DNA of 64,000 bases, from NCBI RefSeq assembly GCF_900067135.1, contig NZ_FJUR01000001.1, positions 3,574,001 through 3,638,000 of the forward strand. Direction: 5' to 3'. The position numbers and the translations under genes were made by a program. How positions within the stretch are numbered: position 1 is the stretch's first letter; each line of letters starts with the position of its first letter. Origin of the DNA: Rhizobium sp. 9140. Lineage in GTDB: Bacteria > Pseudomonadota > Alphaproteobacteria > Rhizobiales > Rhizobiaceae. Shown piece by piece: positions 44,357-52,221 of this stretch. The notes beneath the pieces were generated by a model that made no database searches, was not told the origin of the DNA, and worked only from the letters and a program-made list of their open reading frames with translations.

Positions 44357-45013
44357 GGAAAGATCCTTGGTGGTTTCAGAGAAGGTCGGCCGCACCTCTT
44401 CCTCGCGCGCTTCAGCACGCATGGAGGCGGCGTTTTCGTTGATCTGGTCGATCTCGTATTGCGGGATGATCCGATCGGCGGTCGCGATGTCGGCCGTCTC
44501 GATGAAGTAGTCGCGCATGCCCCGGAAGAGCCGGCCGATGCTGTCCATCGTCCAGGCGGTGCGCCAAGGCGTCTCGGCAAACTCCAGCACGAGATCCGTC
44601 GCTTCCGCGAACTCGATGCCGGCCAGACCTTTGACGGCCGGTGGCTCGGCGCCGAGGAAGCCGACATGACGAAGATGGTAGGAGCCCGGCGTCGGGTTGC
44701 CGGGTGCGGCCGGATCGTAGAGCGCAGCCGACACCTTCAGGAACTTGCCGTCTCGCACCATCTCGGAAAAGGACGGGTCGAGGCGATCGGGTTCGGCGAC
44801 GAGGCGTCCGTCTTTCACCGACAGCGCCTTCACCCAGCCGAAAGCCGGCGCGTTCGTCTTCGGATGACCGACAACGATCGGCGCCTGATGGTTGGCCGGA
44901 TCGTAAGAGGAGGCGATCGCCGCAACATCGGCGTCGGAGAAGGTGATCGCCTTCCCCTGCGTCGAAACATGGCTGCCGGTTTTGAAGATTTCGAACGGTT
45001 TCATGCCCGGCAT
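43898..45013 (-). CDS. Head maturation protease with C-terminal scaffold (Mu gpI-like)
   Basis: 371 residues. The N-terminal 210 residues (FEIFKTGSHVSTQGKAITFSDADVAAIASSYDPANHQAPIVVGHPKTNAPAFGWVKAL, RHVGFLGAEPPAVKGL) match Mu I-type proteases, with the histidines of GHP and RHVGFLG. The C-terminal part is a charged coiled coil like scaffolds, reached also from an internal start at 44356. The protease cuts the scaffold during head maturation. An alternative ATG lies at 45004. Confidence 0.88.
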   Translation of the reverse strand: MPGMKPFEIFKTGSHVSTQGKAITFSDADVAAIASSYDPANHQAPIVVGHPKTNAPAFGWVKALSVKDGRLVAEPDRLDPSFSEMVRDGKFLKVSAALYDPAAPGNPTPGSYHLRHVGFLGAEPPAVKGLAGIEFAEATDLVLEFAETPWRTAWTMDSIGRLFRGMRDYFIETADIATADRIIPQYEIDQINENAASMRAEAREEEVRPTFSETTKDLSMTNVQKTEAERLAELDAREAAIKARETTFSEANTKAQAAADSAFVEGVIAAGRLPIGLKDTAIALFSEMSDDVLTFSEAGAQKTTSPRGAFRELLEKLPVPVETTELANGNGPDFSDSNQVAIAIQTEIKAAKERGEDIDPATAAMRLKNRR

Positions 45014-45230
45014 CTAAGCCAAGGCGTGCCCCGCCGTCGGGACCGCGAAATCGCACACCGAGGAACAAAGGCTGGAAATCGGGACGGGAGGGCGGCAGCG
45101 CATGCCGGACACGATCTTCAGATCGTTTTCAAAGCCGTTTCAAAGCCCTCTGGCGCGTTTGAACAGCCTGTGCGCCATCACCGGGCCTTAAAGCGCACCA
45201 TTGGCCTCCTGAGGCCGTTTTGCAAGCACG
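45014..45230. promoter_or_regulatory. Gene-free strip between gpG and protease genes (candidate central gyrase site)
   Basis: 217 bases with no gene in an otherwise tightly packed operon. It carries a tandem TTCAAAGCC repeat (45128 and 45139) and GGCCTCCTGAGGCC-type symmetry near 45203. In Mu the strong gyrase site that aligns the two ends for transposition lies exactly between G and I. Nothing in the sequence itself proves gyrase binding. Confidence 0.5.
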
Positions 45231-45731
45231 CTATTTCTGCTCGATCGCATCGACGAAGTGATCCTTGACGATATCGAGGATAGCCGTAATCGACGCCTCG
45301 TTGAACCCGAGGAATTGCCGCTTGGGGATTTTCACGCTCTGAACCTTGAACGTCTGTCCGCCCATCGAGAACACCAGCGCCTCGGCTGTCTTCGGTCGGA
45401 TCGTTCCGCCCTCATTGTGAATCCGCGCATAGACTTCGTTCGAGCCGATCTCGACGCCGTCGCCGGCGAGCTGCCACACGATCTGGGAAAGGCTGCGCGT
45501 CTCACCCCGCAGGATGCCTGGGCCCTTCTTCGTCTTGGCATAGAGCGGATTGAGCGCGACCCACGGCGCGCCGTTCGGATCCTTCTGGTCGATGAAGCGG
45601 CGCCGAGTGACCTTGGCTTCGAACTCGCCGATGTTCTTCAGCACAGGCTTGATGTTGCCCGCCGCTGCAAGCAGCCGTGCCAGCGCATCATTGATGGAGG
45701 CATCGTCGATCGTGATAGTCGCAGCGGTCAT
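45231..45731 (-). CDS. Virion morphogenesis protein (Mu gpG-like)
   Basis: 166 residues: IKPVLKNIGEFEAKVTRRRFIDQKDPNGAPWVALNPLYAKTKKGPGILRGETRSLSQIVWQLAGDGVEIGSNEVYARIHNEGGTI, the layout of the phage virion morphogenesis family (Mu gpG). In Mu it binds early head assemblies and later the tail. Flanked by a hairpin and gpF upstream and the gene-free strip downstream. Confidence 0.9.
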   Translation of the reverse strand: MTAATITIDDASINDALARLLAAAGNIKPVLKNIGEFEAKVTRRRFIDQKDPNGAPWVALNPLYAKTKKGPGILRGETRSLSQIVWQLAGDGVEIGSNEVYARIHNEGGTIRPKTAEALVFSMGGQTFKVQSVKIPKRQFLGFNEASITAILDIVKDHFVDAIEQK

Positions 45732-45823
45732 TGCGTCGTCCCGTTGTTCTGCTCGGCTGCCAGTGCTATATTCTGGCTGTTGGTTGATCGAGGCGCCGGA
45801 GCCCTCCGTAGATCATCTGACGC

Positions 45824-45852
45824 AAAGCGCGCCCCGGCAGGCGCGCTTTTTC
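45824..45852 (+). terminator. Hairpin between gpF and gpG with T tract on the plus strand
   Basis: AAAGCGCGCC (45824-45833), loop CCGGCA, GGCGCGCTTT (45840-45849) and a further TT on the plus strand. On the minus strand, where the phage genes run, only three T follow. It abuts the gpF stop codon. Its orientation suits blocking of antisense transcription. Confidence 0.65.
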
Positions 45853-47096
45853 TATTCAGCCCGTCGAAACAGAAGCGCACCACGCCGGTAATTCTGAAGG
45901 TAATCGTCCTTCGTATCGAAGCCGGTCACGGCCACCCAGCCCCTGTTGGTCCATTCGAAACGCACGAACAAGGCGCGGCCATCGGGCAGGATGATCCGCT
46001 TCAGGTAGGCACGGCGCAAGACCACGCCACTTCTCATGGTCGCCCAATCCACCCAGATCTCGTCTGGCGCGATGATGGTATCGGCCAGCAGCTTGGCGTA
46101 CTGGCCTCGGCCGCGTTTGTCGCTCTTCAGGCCGACGACGGTCCCGTCCGGCATGCGCTGCTCGAACAGGGACCGGCTGATGGTGATGAGCCCTCCGGAC
46201 TTGTCGCGGAACGGGCCTTCGTCCTTCTTCAGGTTGAACCGCTTCAGGAAGCCCTCGACATAGGCTTTCGGCTCAAGCCCCTCCGGCATCAGGTCGCGGC
46301 TCTTGGCGGCGGTCGGCTCCGGGAGATCCGGCAGGTTGACCGGCGCCGGCGTATCCGGCCGATACGCTGGCAGCGGCTCTCGCAGCTCGGTTGGCACAAC
46401 ACCGTCGAGCCACTCCTTGCCGACGTTGTATTCCCAGCCGCGATCGATGCCGCCGATCCGCTCTTCCTTCTCCCCGGTGCGAGGATCGATACCGTCATAC
46501 CTGACCAGCTCGGGCGACTCGTCCGGCGCATCCTTGCCGAGCGCTTGCATCTCGCGTCGGGACAGAGCCTCGACATCGCAACCGCATCCCCAGCCATTCG
46601 GCGGGTAGATGCGGTCCCAGATCGGATCGGTTGCGGCCCAGACCTTGCCGTCCCAGGCAAGGTGCTGAAGACGCGGATGCAGCGCGCCGGAATGGACGTA
46701 CTGCCAGTAGGGCCGATACTTCAGGACATCGGGATCTGTGAGCTGCTTATAGCGCCCGGCCATATAGCTGGTGCGCATGTTTGTCGTGTAGATGATCCGC
46801 GCGCGCCATGCGCGCCGCTCGCCATCCGTCGATCCACGCGCATTAAAGAGCCAGCCCGTGCGATCGACGATGGCGTCAAAGTCCTTTTGAAACTCTTTGA
46901 AGCCCGTTCCCTGGACACGCGCTTTCTCGATCGCCGCCCGGAAATCTCCCAGCATGTCATCCCGCGTGACGCCGGCGACAGAAAAGCCGCGGACATGGGC
47001 TCCATGCTTCAGATCGTCATAGCGCCTGGTGGGCAGGTTGACCTTGCCGGCGACGAAGTCGATTGCCTCCTGAAACGGGATCTGCTCACCGGCCAT
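45852..47096 (-). CDS. Head morphogenesis protein (Mu gpF-like) with C-terminal nuclease-like domain
   Basis: 414 residues. About 1-180 match the Mu gp30/SPP1 gp7 minor head family: RARIIYTTNMRTSYMAGRYKQL, YWQYVHSGALHPRLQHLAWDGKVW and YPPNGWGCGCDVEALSRREM. After a proline-rich linker, residues about 290-414 (IIAPDEIWVDWATMRSGVVLRRAYLKRIILPDGRALFVRF, WVAVTGFDTKDDYLQNYRRGALL) resemble the phage Barnase-EndoU-ColicinE5/D-RelE type nuclease domains found fused to phage head proteins. Such parts may be injected with DNA. It overlaps the portal stop by 11 bases. Confidence 0.85.
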   Translation of the reverse strand: MAGEQIPFQEAIDFVAGKVNLPTRRYDDLKHGAHVRGFSVAGVTRDDMLGDFRAAIEKARVQGTGFKEFQKDFDAIVDRTGWLFNARGSTDGERRAWRARIIYTTNMRTSYMAGRYKQLTDPDVLKYRPYWQYVHSGALHPRLQHLAWDGKVWAATDPIWDRIYPPNGWGCGCDVEALSRREMQALGKDAPDESPELVRYDGIDPRTGEKEERIGGIDRGWEYNVGKEWLDGVVPTELREPLPAYRPDTPAPVNLPDLPEPTAAKSRDLMPEGLEPKAYVEGFLKRFNLKKDEGPFRDKSGGLITISRSLFEQRMPDGTVVGLKSDKRGRGQYAKLLADTIIAPDEIWVDWATMRSGVVLRRAYLKRIILPDGRALFVRFEWTNRGWVAVTGFDTKDDYLQNYRRGALLFRRAE

Positions 47097-48564
47097 CGAC
47101 GGATGCCACGCCTTCGAGCTGGGCGAGCAGCGCGGCCTGCTCGAGGAGCTGAGCCAGATCGTCTACGCCCATCTCCGACGACAGCCGTGCCAGCCGTAGC
47201 GTCAGATCGTCATAATCGCGCGCCTCGGCGAACTCGGTGCGGATCTGTCCGATCATGCTGTCGAACACGCCGGCGCCGGCGGTCTCCAGCTGGTCGGTCA
47301 GGTTGGCCACGACACGCTCGCTGTTGGAACGTGCCGGCGGGTCTGCGAAATCCAGATTATCGAGCGCGCCCTTGGCCGCAACGCCGGGCTTGCCCGGTTT
47401 GGTCTCCGGCGCCGGCTTCTCAATCCATTCGCCGCCATAGGTGTCGTCGATGTACTGCGGGTCCTTCGGACGATAGCCCATCTTGTAGATCGTCTCGTCG
47501 CGCTTGATCTTCTCGTTGAGATCCTCGGCCTCGGCGAAATCGCGCCAGACGTCGGGGATGCCGGCGCCGGGAAAGTTCAGCTCGACGATCCACCGGGCGA
47601 TGGTGTCCTTGATGGTGGCGGAGATCAGATCGGCATCCGCCTTGGCGATCGCAACGCGCACCTCGTTGTGGACTTCGCCGAGCGATCGCGCGCCGCGCTC
47701 GCCGGAGTTCGTGGTCAACGTCTCACCGAGCACCGCCTCGCTCATAAGTTCGTCGAGGTATCGGTTCAGCTTCTCAAACACGTCGCCGCCGCCGGCCTTC
47801 GCCTCCAGCAGCTCTACGATGACGTTTTCCGGTACCGCAATGCCGGTGTCGTTCGCCAGCTGCCGGATCGCGGCCAGCATCTCGTCCTGGCGTTGCTTGT
47901 CGTAGCCACCGGGATACGTGATCTTCGTCGTCGGCGTGCCGTGTTTCTCGACGGCGCGCAGCCACTGTGCCAGTGCGTTGCGCTTCATCCATGCGGGCCA
48001 GTAGAGGACTTGCCCTATGCCGACGCCATATGGATCGTCTTCATCGTCGTCGATCGAATGCCTGTGAACCACGAACTTCCGATCGGGAACCGGCACACCC
48101 TCGATCATGGCAGCGCGCGTCAGGAGCCGGAGTTTGCCGTCCATGTCGAACCGGAACCGGCGCTGCTTCTTGACCTTAACGGCCTGTAGCGTCCAGACGC
48201 CGGCGACATTGGCCCAGAGAACCTCGGCAACGGAGAAGCCCTTCAGGACGGCGCCCAGCATGCCGCGTGTCAGCTTGTCGAAGTCGATCGCCTTCAGCTG
48301 GCGCTTGACTTCCTCGGCCGCGCGCTTGTCGAGATCGCTTTCCGATGCCTCGAAGACACTCCATTCGCGGCTGACCACTTCCAGCTTTCGCTTTTGCAGG
48401 ATGGCGAAGGCATGCGGATCGCGCCGGATCTCGTCATAGAGCTGATGGCTCTTGCCAAGGCCACGCGTGCGCAGGATCTCGTCTGTCGGCTGCATGACGC
48501 CGGCGAACTCCGGGACGAACGGGTCCGTCCGGATCGTTGCGATCTCCATGGTGGTTTCAGCCAT
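47086..48564 (-). CDS. Portal protein (Mu gp29 / DUF935)
   Basis: 492 residues matching DUF935 portal proteins: VREWSVFEAS-like segment VSREWSVFEASESDLDKRAAEEVKRQL, GMLGAVLKGFSVAEVLW, FVVHRHSIDDDEDDPYGVGIGQVLYWPAWMKRNALAQWLRAVEKHGTPTTKITYPGG and LGETLTTNSGERGARSLGEVHNEVR. It forms the ring through which DNA enters the head and joins terminase to the tail. It follows terminase by one base and overlaps gpF. Confidence 0.93.
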   Translation of the reverse strand: MAETTMEIATIRTDPFVPEFAGVMQPTDEILRTRGLGKSHQLYDEIRRDPHAFAILQKRKLEVVSREWSVFEASESDLDKRAAEEVKRQLKAIDFDKLTRGMLGAVLKGFSVAEVLWANVAGVWTLQAVKVKKQRRFRFDMDGKLRLLTRAAMIEGVPVPDRKFVVHRHSIDDDEDDPYGVGIGQVLYWPAWMKRNALAQWLRAVEKHGTPTTKITYPGGYDKQRQDEMLAAIRQLANDTGIAVPENVIVELLEAKAGGGDVFEKLNRYLDELMSEAVLGETLTTNSGERGARSLGEVHNEVRVAIAKADADLISATIKDTIARWIVELNFPGAGIPDVWRDFAEAEDLNEKIKRDETIYKMGYRPKDPQYIDDTYGGEWIEKPAPETKPGKPGVAAKGALDNLDFADPPARSNSERVVANLTDQLETAGAGVFDSMIGQIRTEFAEARDYDDLTLRLARLSSEMGVDDLAQLLEQAALLAQLEGVASVDGR

Positions 48565-48565
48565 C

Positions 48566-50191
48566 TCAGTACCCCGTAAATGCGGAAAGATCGGATCGGG
48601 CGGCTACGGCGCCGTAAGCTCCGGTCGCGTCCGTGAACTGGCCGGCTGTCGGACGGTCATCCCCTGTCACGCCGGCGCCAACTTCGCCGCCTTCCTGCTC
48701 ACTGGCATAAACTGCCAACGCTCCGGCGACGGCACTGTCGCCATGGCGCGCGAAACCGTCTGCCCCTTGCGTGCGAGCATCGTCCGGCACCTTGGCAATG
48801 CCCTTGGTCATCTTCAGCAGACGGTAATCGCCGAGCACGTCGTCATCGAGCGGCAGCTCAAACGTGCCGTCTTCGAAGCCGGCTTTCAGCTTCGGCATGT
48901 TGAGCATGTACCATTGCTGCGAGAGCTTGATCTCCGAGACGAACGACGCGCCGAACGCCTGCCGTGCCGCCTCGGCATGCGCCGCACCGTTGCCGGTAGC
49001 GTCAAAAGCCGCGTGGAAGAAGCGCGGCAAATGCTTTCGCAGGAAGAGGATGATCTGGCGCTGGCTCTCGAACGGCACGTTGCGCAGCTCGAGGAGGAAC
49101 GGCGTGCGCAGGCTGGTGTCGAGACGCACCTGAAACGGATGGATCACGGACAAGTCGCCCGATCGGCCGAAGTCCTGGCCGAAGCCGGACCGCATCGTCG
49201 GATCGAGACGCTTCAGATGCGGCAGGAGCTGCTCGGTGCAGAAGTCCGCGATCTCCGCATCTCGAAGCTCTTTCGGCCAATCGACAAAGCCTTCCGGCGA
49301 CGCCCAGCGAATAACCGGAATGTCTTCCTTCATCCGCGACATGATCAGTGATCGGGTAAGGAACGCGCCCGACGACATCGATGGGATGCAGAACAGCTCC
49401 TCGTCAGCGCCGGCGCCATAGAACTTGATGATGTCCTGGCGCCAGTCGGCCTCCGCCTCGGCCGACCACGGCTTGCCGGTCACATAGGCGATCCGCTCGT
49501 AGAGCCCCTGCTGCAGCGCCGTGTCGAAATCGATGCGCAGATGCTTGTAGCTCTGCCGGCCGGCAGGGATCTCTTGGATCTGTTCGTTGAAGTGGTTGTC
49601 AAAGCCATCATGCGTGGAGCAGACGATGACCTGTCCGCCCCACATTAGGAACGCGAGCGCCGCCTTTAGCAGTTCTTCGAGGCTGTCAACGAAGGCCGCT
49701 TCGTCGATCATGACGACGCCCTGCTTACCGCGCAGGGTGCGCGGCGCCGATGACAGGCCGACGATTTCGAAGCCCGACGAGAACTTGATCCGGAATGCCT
49801 GAATGGCGCGCTCGCCATCCTTGTCCGAGTCGTCCCAGATGAATTCCTGCATCTCCAGCGCGGCTTGGCTGAAGGCGCGGGCCCACATGGCGCAGGCGTC
49901 GATGAACTCGCGCGTCATCTCCTGGCTATAGGAGATGTACATGAAGTCCATGCCGCCGGCTTCGCGGGCACGCGCTGCGCGCAGGACGGCATAGGCTGCG
50001 CACGCCCATGTCAGGCCGATACGGCGCGACTTCTCGACGAAGAGAACGCGGCAGGCCGTTGTCTCGAGGAGGGCGAGCGTCTGCTGCTGGTACGGCAACA
50101 GCGCCTTGCGGGCGCCGATCCGGTTGATGACGGCATCGGTCGAGATGCGGCGCGCCTCGGCCCATTGCTCTTTGCTGATAGGGCCGCTCAT
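48566..50191 (-). CDS. Terminase large subunit (Mu gp28-like)
   Basis: 541 residues. Walker A-like segment FVEKSRRIGLTW (residues 51-62), Walker B VVMIDEAAFVD (159-169), the coupling motif VIVCSTHDGFDNHF, and a C-terminal nuclease domain with GFGQDFGRSGDLSVI and FDATGNGAAHAEAA. It pumps phage DNA into heads and, in Mu-type phages, cuts host DNA outside the phage ends. Overlaps the small-subunit gene by 4 bases. Confidence 0.93.
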   Translation of the reverse strand: MSGPISKEQWAEARRISTDAVINRIGARKALLPYQQQTLALLETTACRVLFVEKSRRIGLTWACAAYAVLRAARAREAGGMDFMYISYSQEMTREFIDACAMWARAFSQAALEMQEFIWDDSDKDGERAIQAFRIKFSSGFEIVGLSSAPRTLRGKQGVVMIDEAAFVDSLEELLKAALAFLMWGGQVIVCSTHDGFDNHFNEQIQEIPAGRQSYKHLRIDFDTALQQGLYERIAYVTGKPWSAEAEADWRQDIIKFYGAGADEELFCIPSMSSGAFLTRSLIMSRMKEDIPVIRWASPEGFVDWPKELRDAEIADFCTEQLLPHLKRLDPTMRSGFGQDFGRSGDLSVIHPFQVRLDTSLRTPFLLELRNVPFESQRQIILFLRKHLPRFFHAAFDATGNGAAHAEAARQAFGASFVSEIKLSQQWYMLNMPKLKAGFEDGTFELPLDDDVLGDYRLLKMTKGIAKVPDDARTQGADGFARHGDSAVAGALAVYASEQEGGEVGAGVTGDDRPTAGQFTDATGAYGAVAARSDLSAFTGY

Positions 50192-50769
50192 TTCGTCCCC
50201 ACGCCAAGAATCTGATCAAGGATCTCACTGGCCGTTTCGTCAGACAGGCCCTTCGAGCGCTGGACGAGTTTGACGGCTTCCTCAGCCTTGGAGGCAAAAT
50301 CGGCCTCGACCTTCTGGCGCCTGGCTGTCGAGACGCCCTGCGCTTGGCTGGCAGCGCGCAGCGCATTCGCCAGCGCCATGGCGCCCTTCGGATCGAGGCC
50401 CGCCTCGCCGGCATTGGTCAGCAGTTCGAAGATCAGCGTCTTGATCGCTTCGGCCGCAATCAGCGTCAGATCGTCGGAGGATTTCGCATCCCACTTCTCG
50501 GCAATCGTCGCAGCGATCTCGCGCGTCTGATTGAGCCGGTTGGAGAGCGTGGCAAGCTTGATCGAATAGCGATTGAAGGCCGAGAACGACGGGATCGTGA
50601 ACTCCAGCTCGCCGCGATGCTCCCGCTTCAGGGCCTCCAGCTCGGCGAAGAAGTCCTGATAGATATCGATCTGCGTCCGGTCACGGTCCTGCAGATCGGC
50701 CGCTGCCTTTGCAACGATCGATGCGCACTCTTCCGGCAGAAGCTCGATACCGGAGAGCCGACTACGCAT
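50188..50769 (-). CDS. Terminase small subunit-like (Mu gp27 / DUF3486)
   Basis: 193 residues: SRLSGIELLPEECASIVAKAAADLQDRDRTQIDIYQDFFAELEALKREHRGELEFTIPSFSAFNRYSIKLATLSNRLNQTREIAATIAEKW, the DUF3486 pattern, which precedes the large terminase in Mu relatives. The ATG at 50769 overlaps the previous stop; a longer frame to 50799 is less likely. Presumed to recognise the packaging site. Confidence 0.88.
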   Translation of the reverse strand: MRSRLSGIELLPEECASIVAKAAADLQDRDRTQIDIYQDFFAELEALKREHRGELEFTIPSFSAFNRYSIKLATLSNRLNQTREIAATIAEKWDAKSSDDLTLIAAEAIKTLIFELLTNAGEAGLDPKGAMALANALRAASQAQGVSTARRQKVEADFASKAEEAVKLVQRSKGLSDETASEILDQILGVGTK

Positions 50770-51100
50770 GCGAGCTACCGGCCGGCGGGATGACGGCACG
50801 TGACGGACGCTTCACGCCCTCGATGATCGTCTCACGAAGAAGGTGGCGCCAGCCGAGATCGGTCAGCGTCCCGATCTTGACCGAGCCGGCATCAACGATC
50901 GTGATGGCGCCCATCATGCGGAGATAATCCATCTCGCCGTGGATCCACGACCGAGGCTGGCGGATGACGAACGTCTGCAACACAAGTTCAATCGTGCTGC
51001 TCGACAGGCTCTCATTTACCTGTTCGGAGAGGGCTCGCAATATAATGAGACGCGCATCTTCGCGCATGACTTTGTCGTAGTCGACTCCGATCGGGATCAT
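50762..51100 (-). CDS. Mu gp26-like winged-helix protein
   Basis: 112 residues: EDARLIILRALSEQVNESLSSSTIELVLQTFVIRQPRSWIHGEMDYLRMMGAITIVDAGSVKIGTLTDLGWRHL, an ArsR-like winged-helix pattern seen in the gp26-position proteins of Mu-like phages. It may bind DNA in packaging or late regulation. ATGA overlap with the DUF2730 gene. Confidence 0.78.
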   Translation of the reverse strand: MIPIGVDYDKVMREDARLIILRALSEQVNESLSSSTIELVLQTFVIRQPRSWIHGEMDYLRMMGAITIVDAGSVKIGTLTDLGWRHLLRETIIEGVKRPSRAVIPPAGSSHA

Positions 51101-51489
51101 CAACTGGCCTTCTTCATCTGATCAATCAACACGTCGTTCAGCCGCTCGCCGATCGCCTGGATCGGCTTCAGCTTTTCGTCCATCGACGAAAATCGTCCTT
51201 CCAGCACCGCATCCTGCTTATCCAGCCGGCTGACGATGGTCATCATCGTCATCTCCATGCGGTGCGTCGTTTCCTTGTCGGGAATGTGCTTCATGTCGTT
51301 CTCGATCGCCTGGATGCGTCGATCGTGCTCGATCAGTTTGGCCTCGACTTTGTCGGCCCGTTGCTCGAGCTTTTTTTCTCCGGACGAGAGCAAATTCTTG
51401 ATCAGGATGATGAAGTTGACGATCGCCATAATGACGACGATCCACGACATGAGCGGGGCAAGATCGAGAGCAACATTTGATGCGTTCAC
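51100..51489 (-). CDS. DUF2730 membrane coiled-coil protein (Mu gp25-like)
   Basis: 129 residues: one N-terminal membrane helix (MSWIVVIMAIVNFIILIKNLL) and a long coiled coil (KKLEQRADKVEAKLIEHDRRIQAIENDMKHIPDKETTHRMEMTMMTIVSRLDKQD). This is the usual form of DUF2730 proteins next to the lysis genes of Mu-like phages; a spanin- or holin-related role has been suggested for the position but is unproven. Confidence 0.85.
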   Translation of the reverse strand: MNASNVALDLAPLMSWIVVIMAIVNFIILIKNLLSSGEKKLEQRADKVEAKLIEHDRRIQAIENDMKHIPDKETTHRMEMTMMTIVSRLDKQDAVLEGRFSSMDEKLKPIQAIGERLNDVLIDQMKKAS

Positions 51490-51707
51490 CGGTGATACTT
51501 CTCTGCTTCAACGAACGTCTGGCAATCAGTGCACCTGCGGGCGGCTGGATATGCAAGACGGCGTTTTTCGGGGATCGGATGATCGCATGCGATGCAGAGG
51601 ATCGTTCCGGTCTGCGAGAGCGCGATGCTTGCAGCTATAACGCCGGCATCGCGCTCCTGTTCAGCTCTTGCCGCAGCAAGCTCAAACATGGCCTCGGAGT
51701 TAGTCAC
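51486..51707 (-). CDS. TraR/DksA-type zinc-finger protein
   Basis: 73 residues from GTG 51707 (67 from ATG 51689, which has a better ribosome site, GAGG). The N-terminal helix (SEAMFELAAARAEQERDAGVIAASIALSQTG) leads into a C4 zinc finger CIACDHPIPEKRRLAYPAARRCTDCQ, as in TraR and small DksA relatives that bind the RNA polymerase secondary channel. It could tune host or phage transcription at late times. The open frame upstream of 51707 is not used. Confidence 0.85.
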   Translation of the reverse strand: MTNSEAMFELAAARAEQERDAGVIAASIALSQTGTILCIACDHPIPEKRRLAYPAARRCTDCQTFVEAEKYHR

Positions 51708-52221
51708 GCTGAAGGGGACCCGGATCGAGAACCACACCTGCCACCGGATGCGAAATCGGCGATCCAGTATAGCCACCGCGCCCCGACGTCCGACGCAACG
51801 CTTCCAGCCCCTTATGAACACCCTTTTCGACTTGCTCCATGACCGTGTCCGGCGTCACGGCACTGCTCACCACCACCTGTAGACGATCGTTCGGAGTTTC
51901 CACGGCGCCGGGCAGTGTCGGCAGGGCGAGAATATGCGGCTCAAGCAGACTGTGAATATCCGGCCGCGACAGTTTGCCGAACCGCTTCAGCGCATCCGGG
52001 ACCGAGCGCAGCACATAGTCGATGGCATCGTCTGCCGATCCGCCCGGCTGGAGCAACAGCTTTGCGCCATTCGCCAAGGCCGACTGGAGCGCGTCCCGGT
52101 GCTTGGCTTCGATCTGGATGCCAGTCCAGCGGTAGAAGACCGCCGAGATGGCGCTCAACAGGGCGATAACGATGAAGTCGAACAGCGGCGGCAGCAGCTG
52201 CGTCAGAATAAGCTCTTTCAT
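51700..52221 (-). CDS. Holin-like membrane protein (LLH-type)
   Basis: 173 residues with one N-terminal membrane helix (LTQLLPPLFDFIVIALLSAISAVFYRW), then IQIEAKHRDALQSALANGAKLLLQPGGSADDAIDYVLRSVPDALKRFG, the pattern of the LLH holin group. It overlaps the endolysin gene by 4 bases, the usual lysis pairing. The long C-terminal region after residue 110 is unassigned. Confidence 0.72.
   Translation of the reverse strand: MKELILTQLLPPLFDFIVIALLSAISAVFYRWTGIQIEAKHRDALQSALANGAKLLLQPGGSADDAIDYVLRSVPDALKRFGKLSRPDIHSLLEPHILALPTLPGAVETPNDRLQVVVSSAVTPDTVMEQVEKGVHKGLEALRRTSGRGGYTGSPISHPVAGVVLDPGPLQRD

Noticed and set aside
45258-47507. 749-codon plus-strand frame over head genes
   Set aside because: Antisense to gpG, gpF and portal, which all have clear family patterns; composition is that of a shadow.
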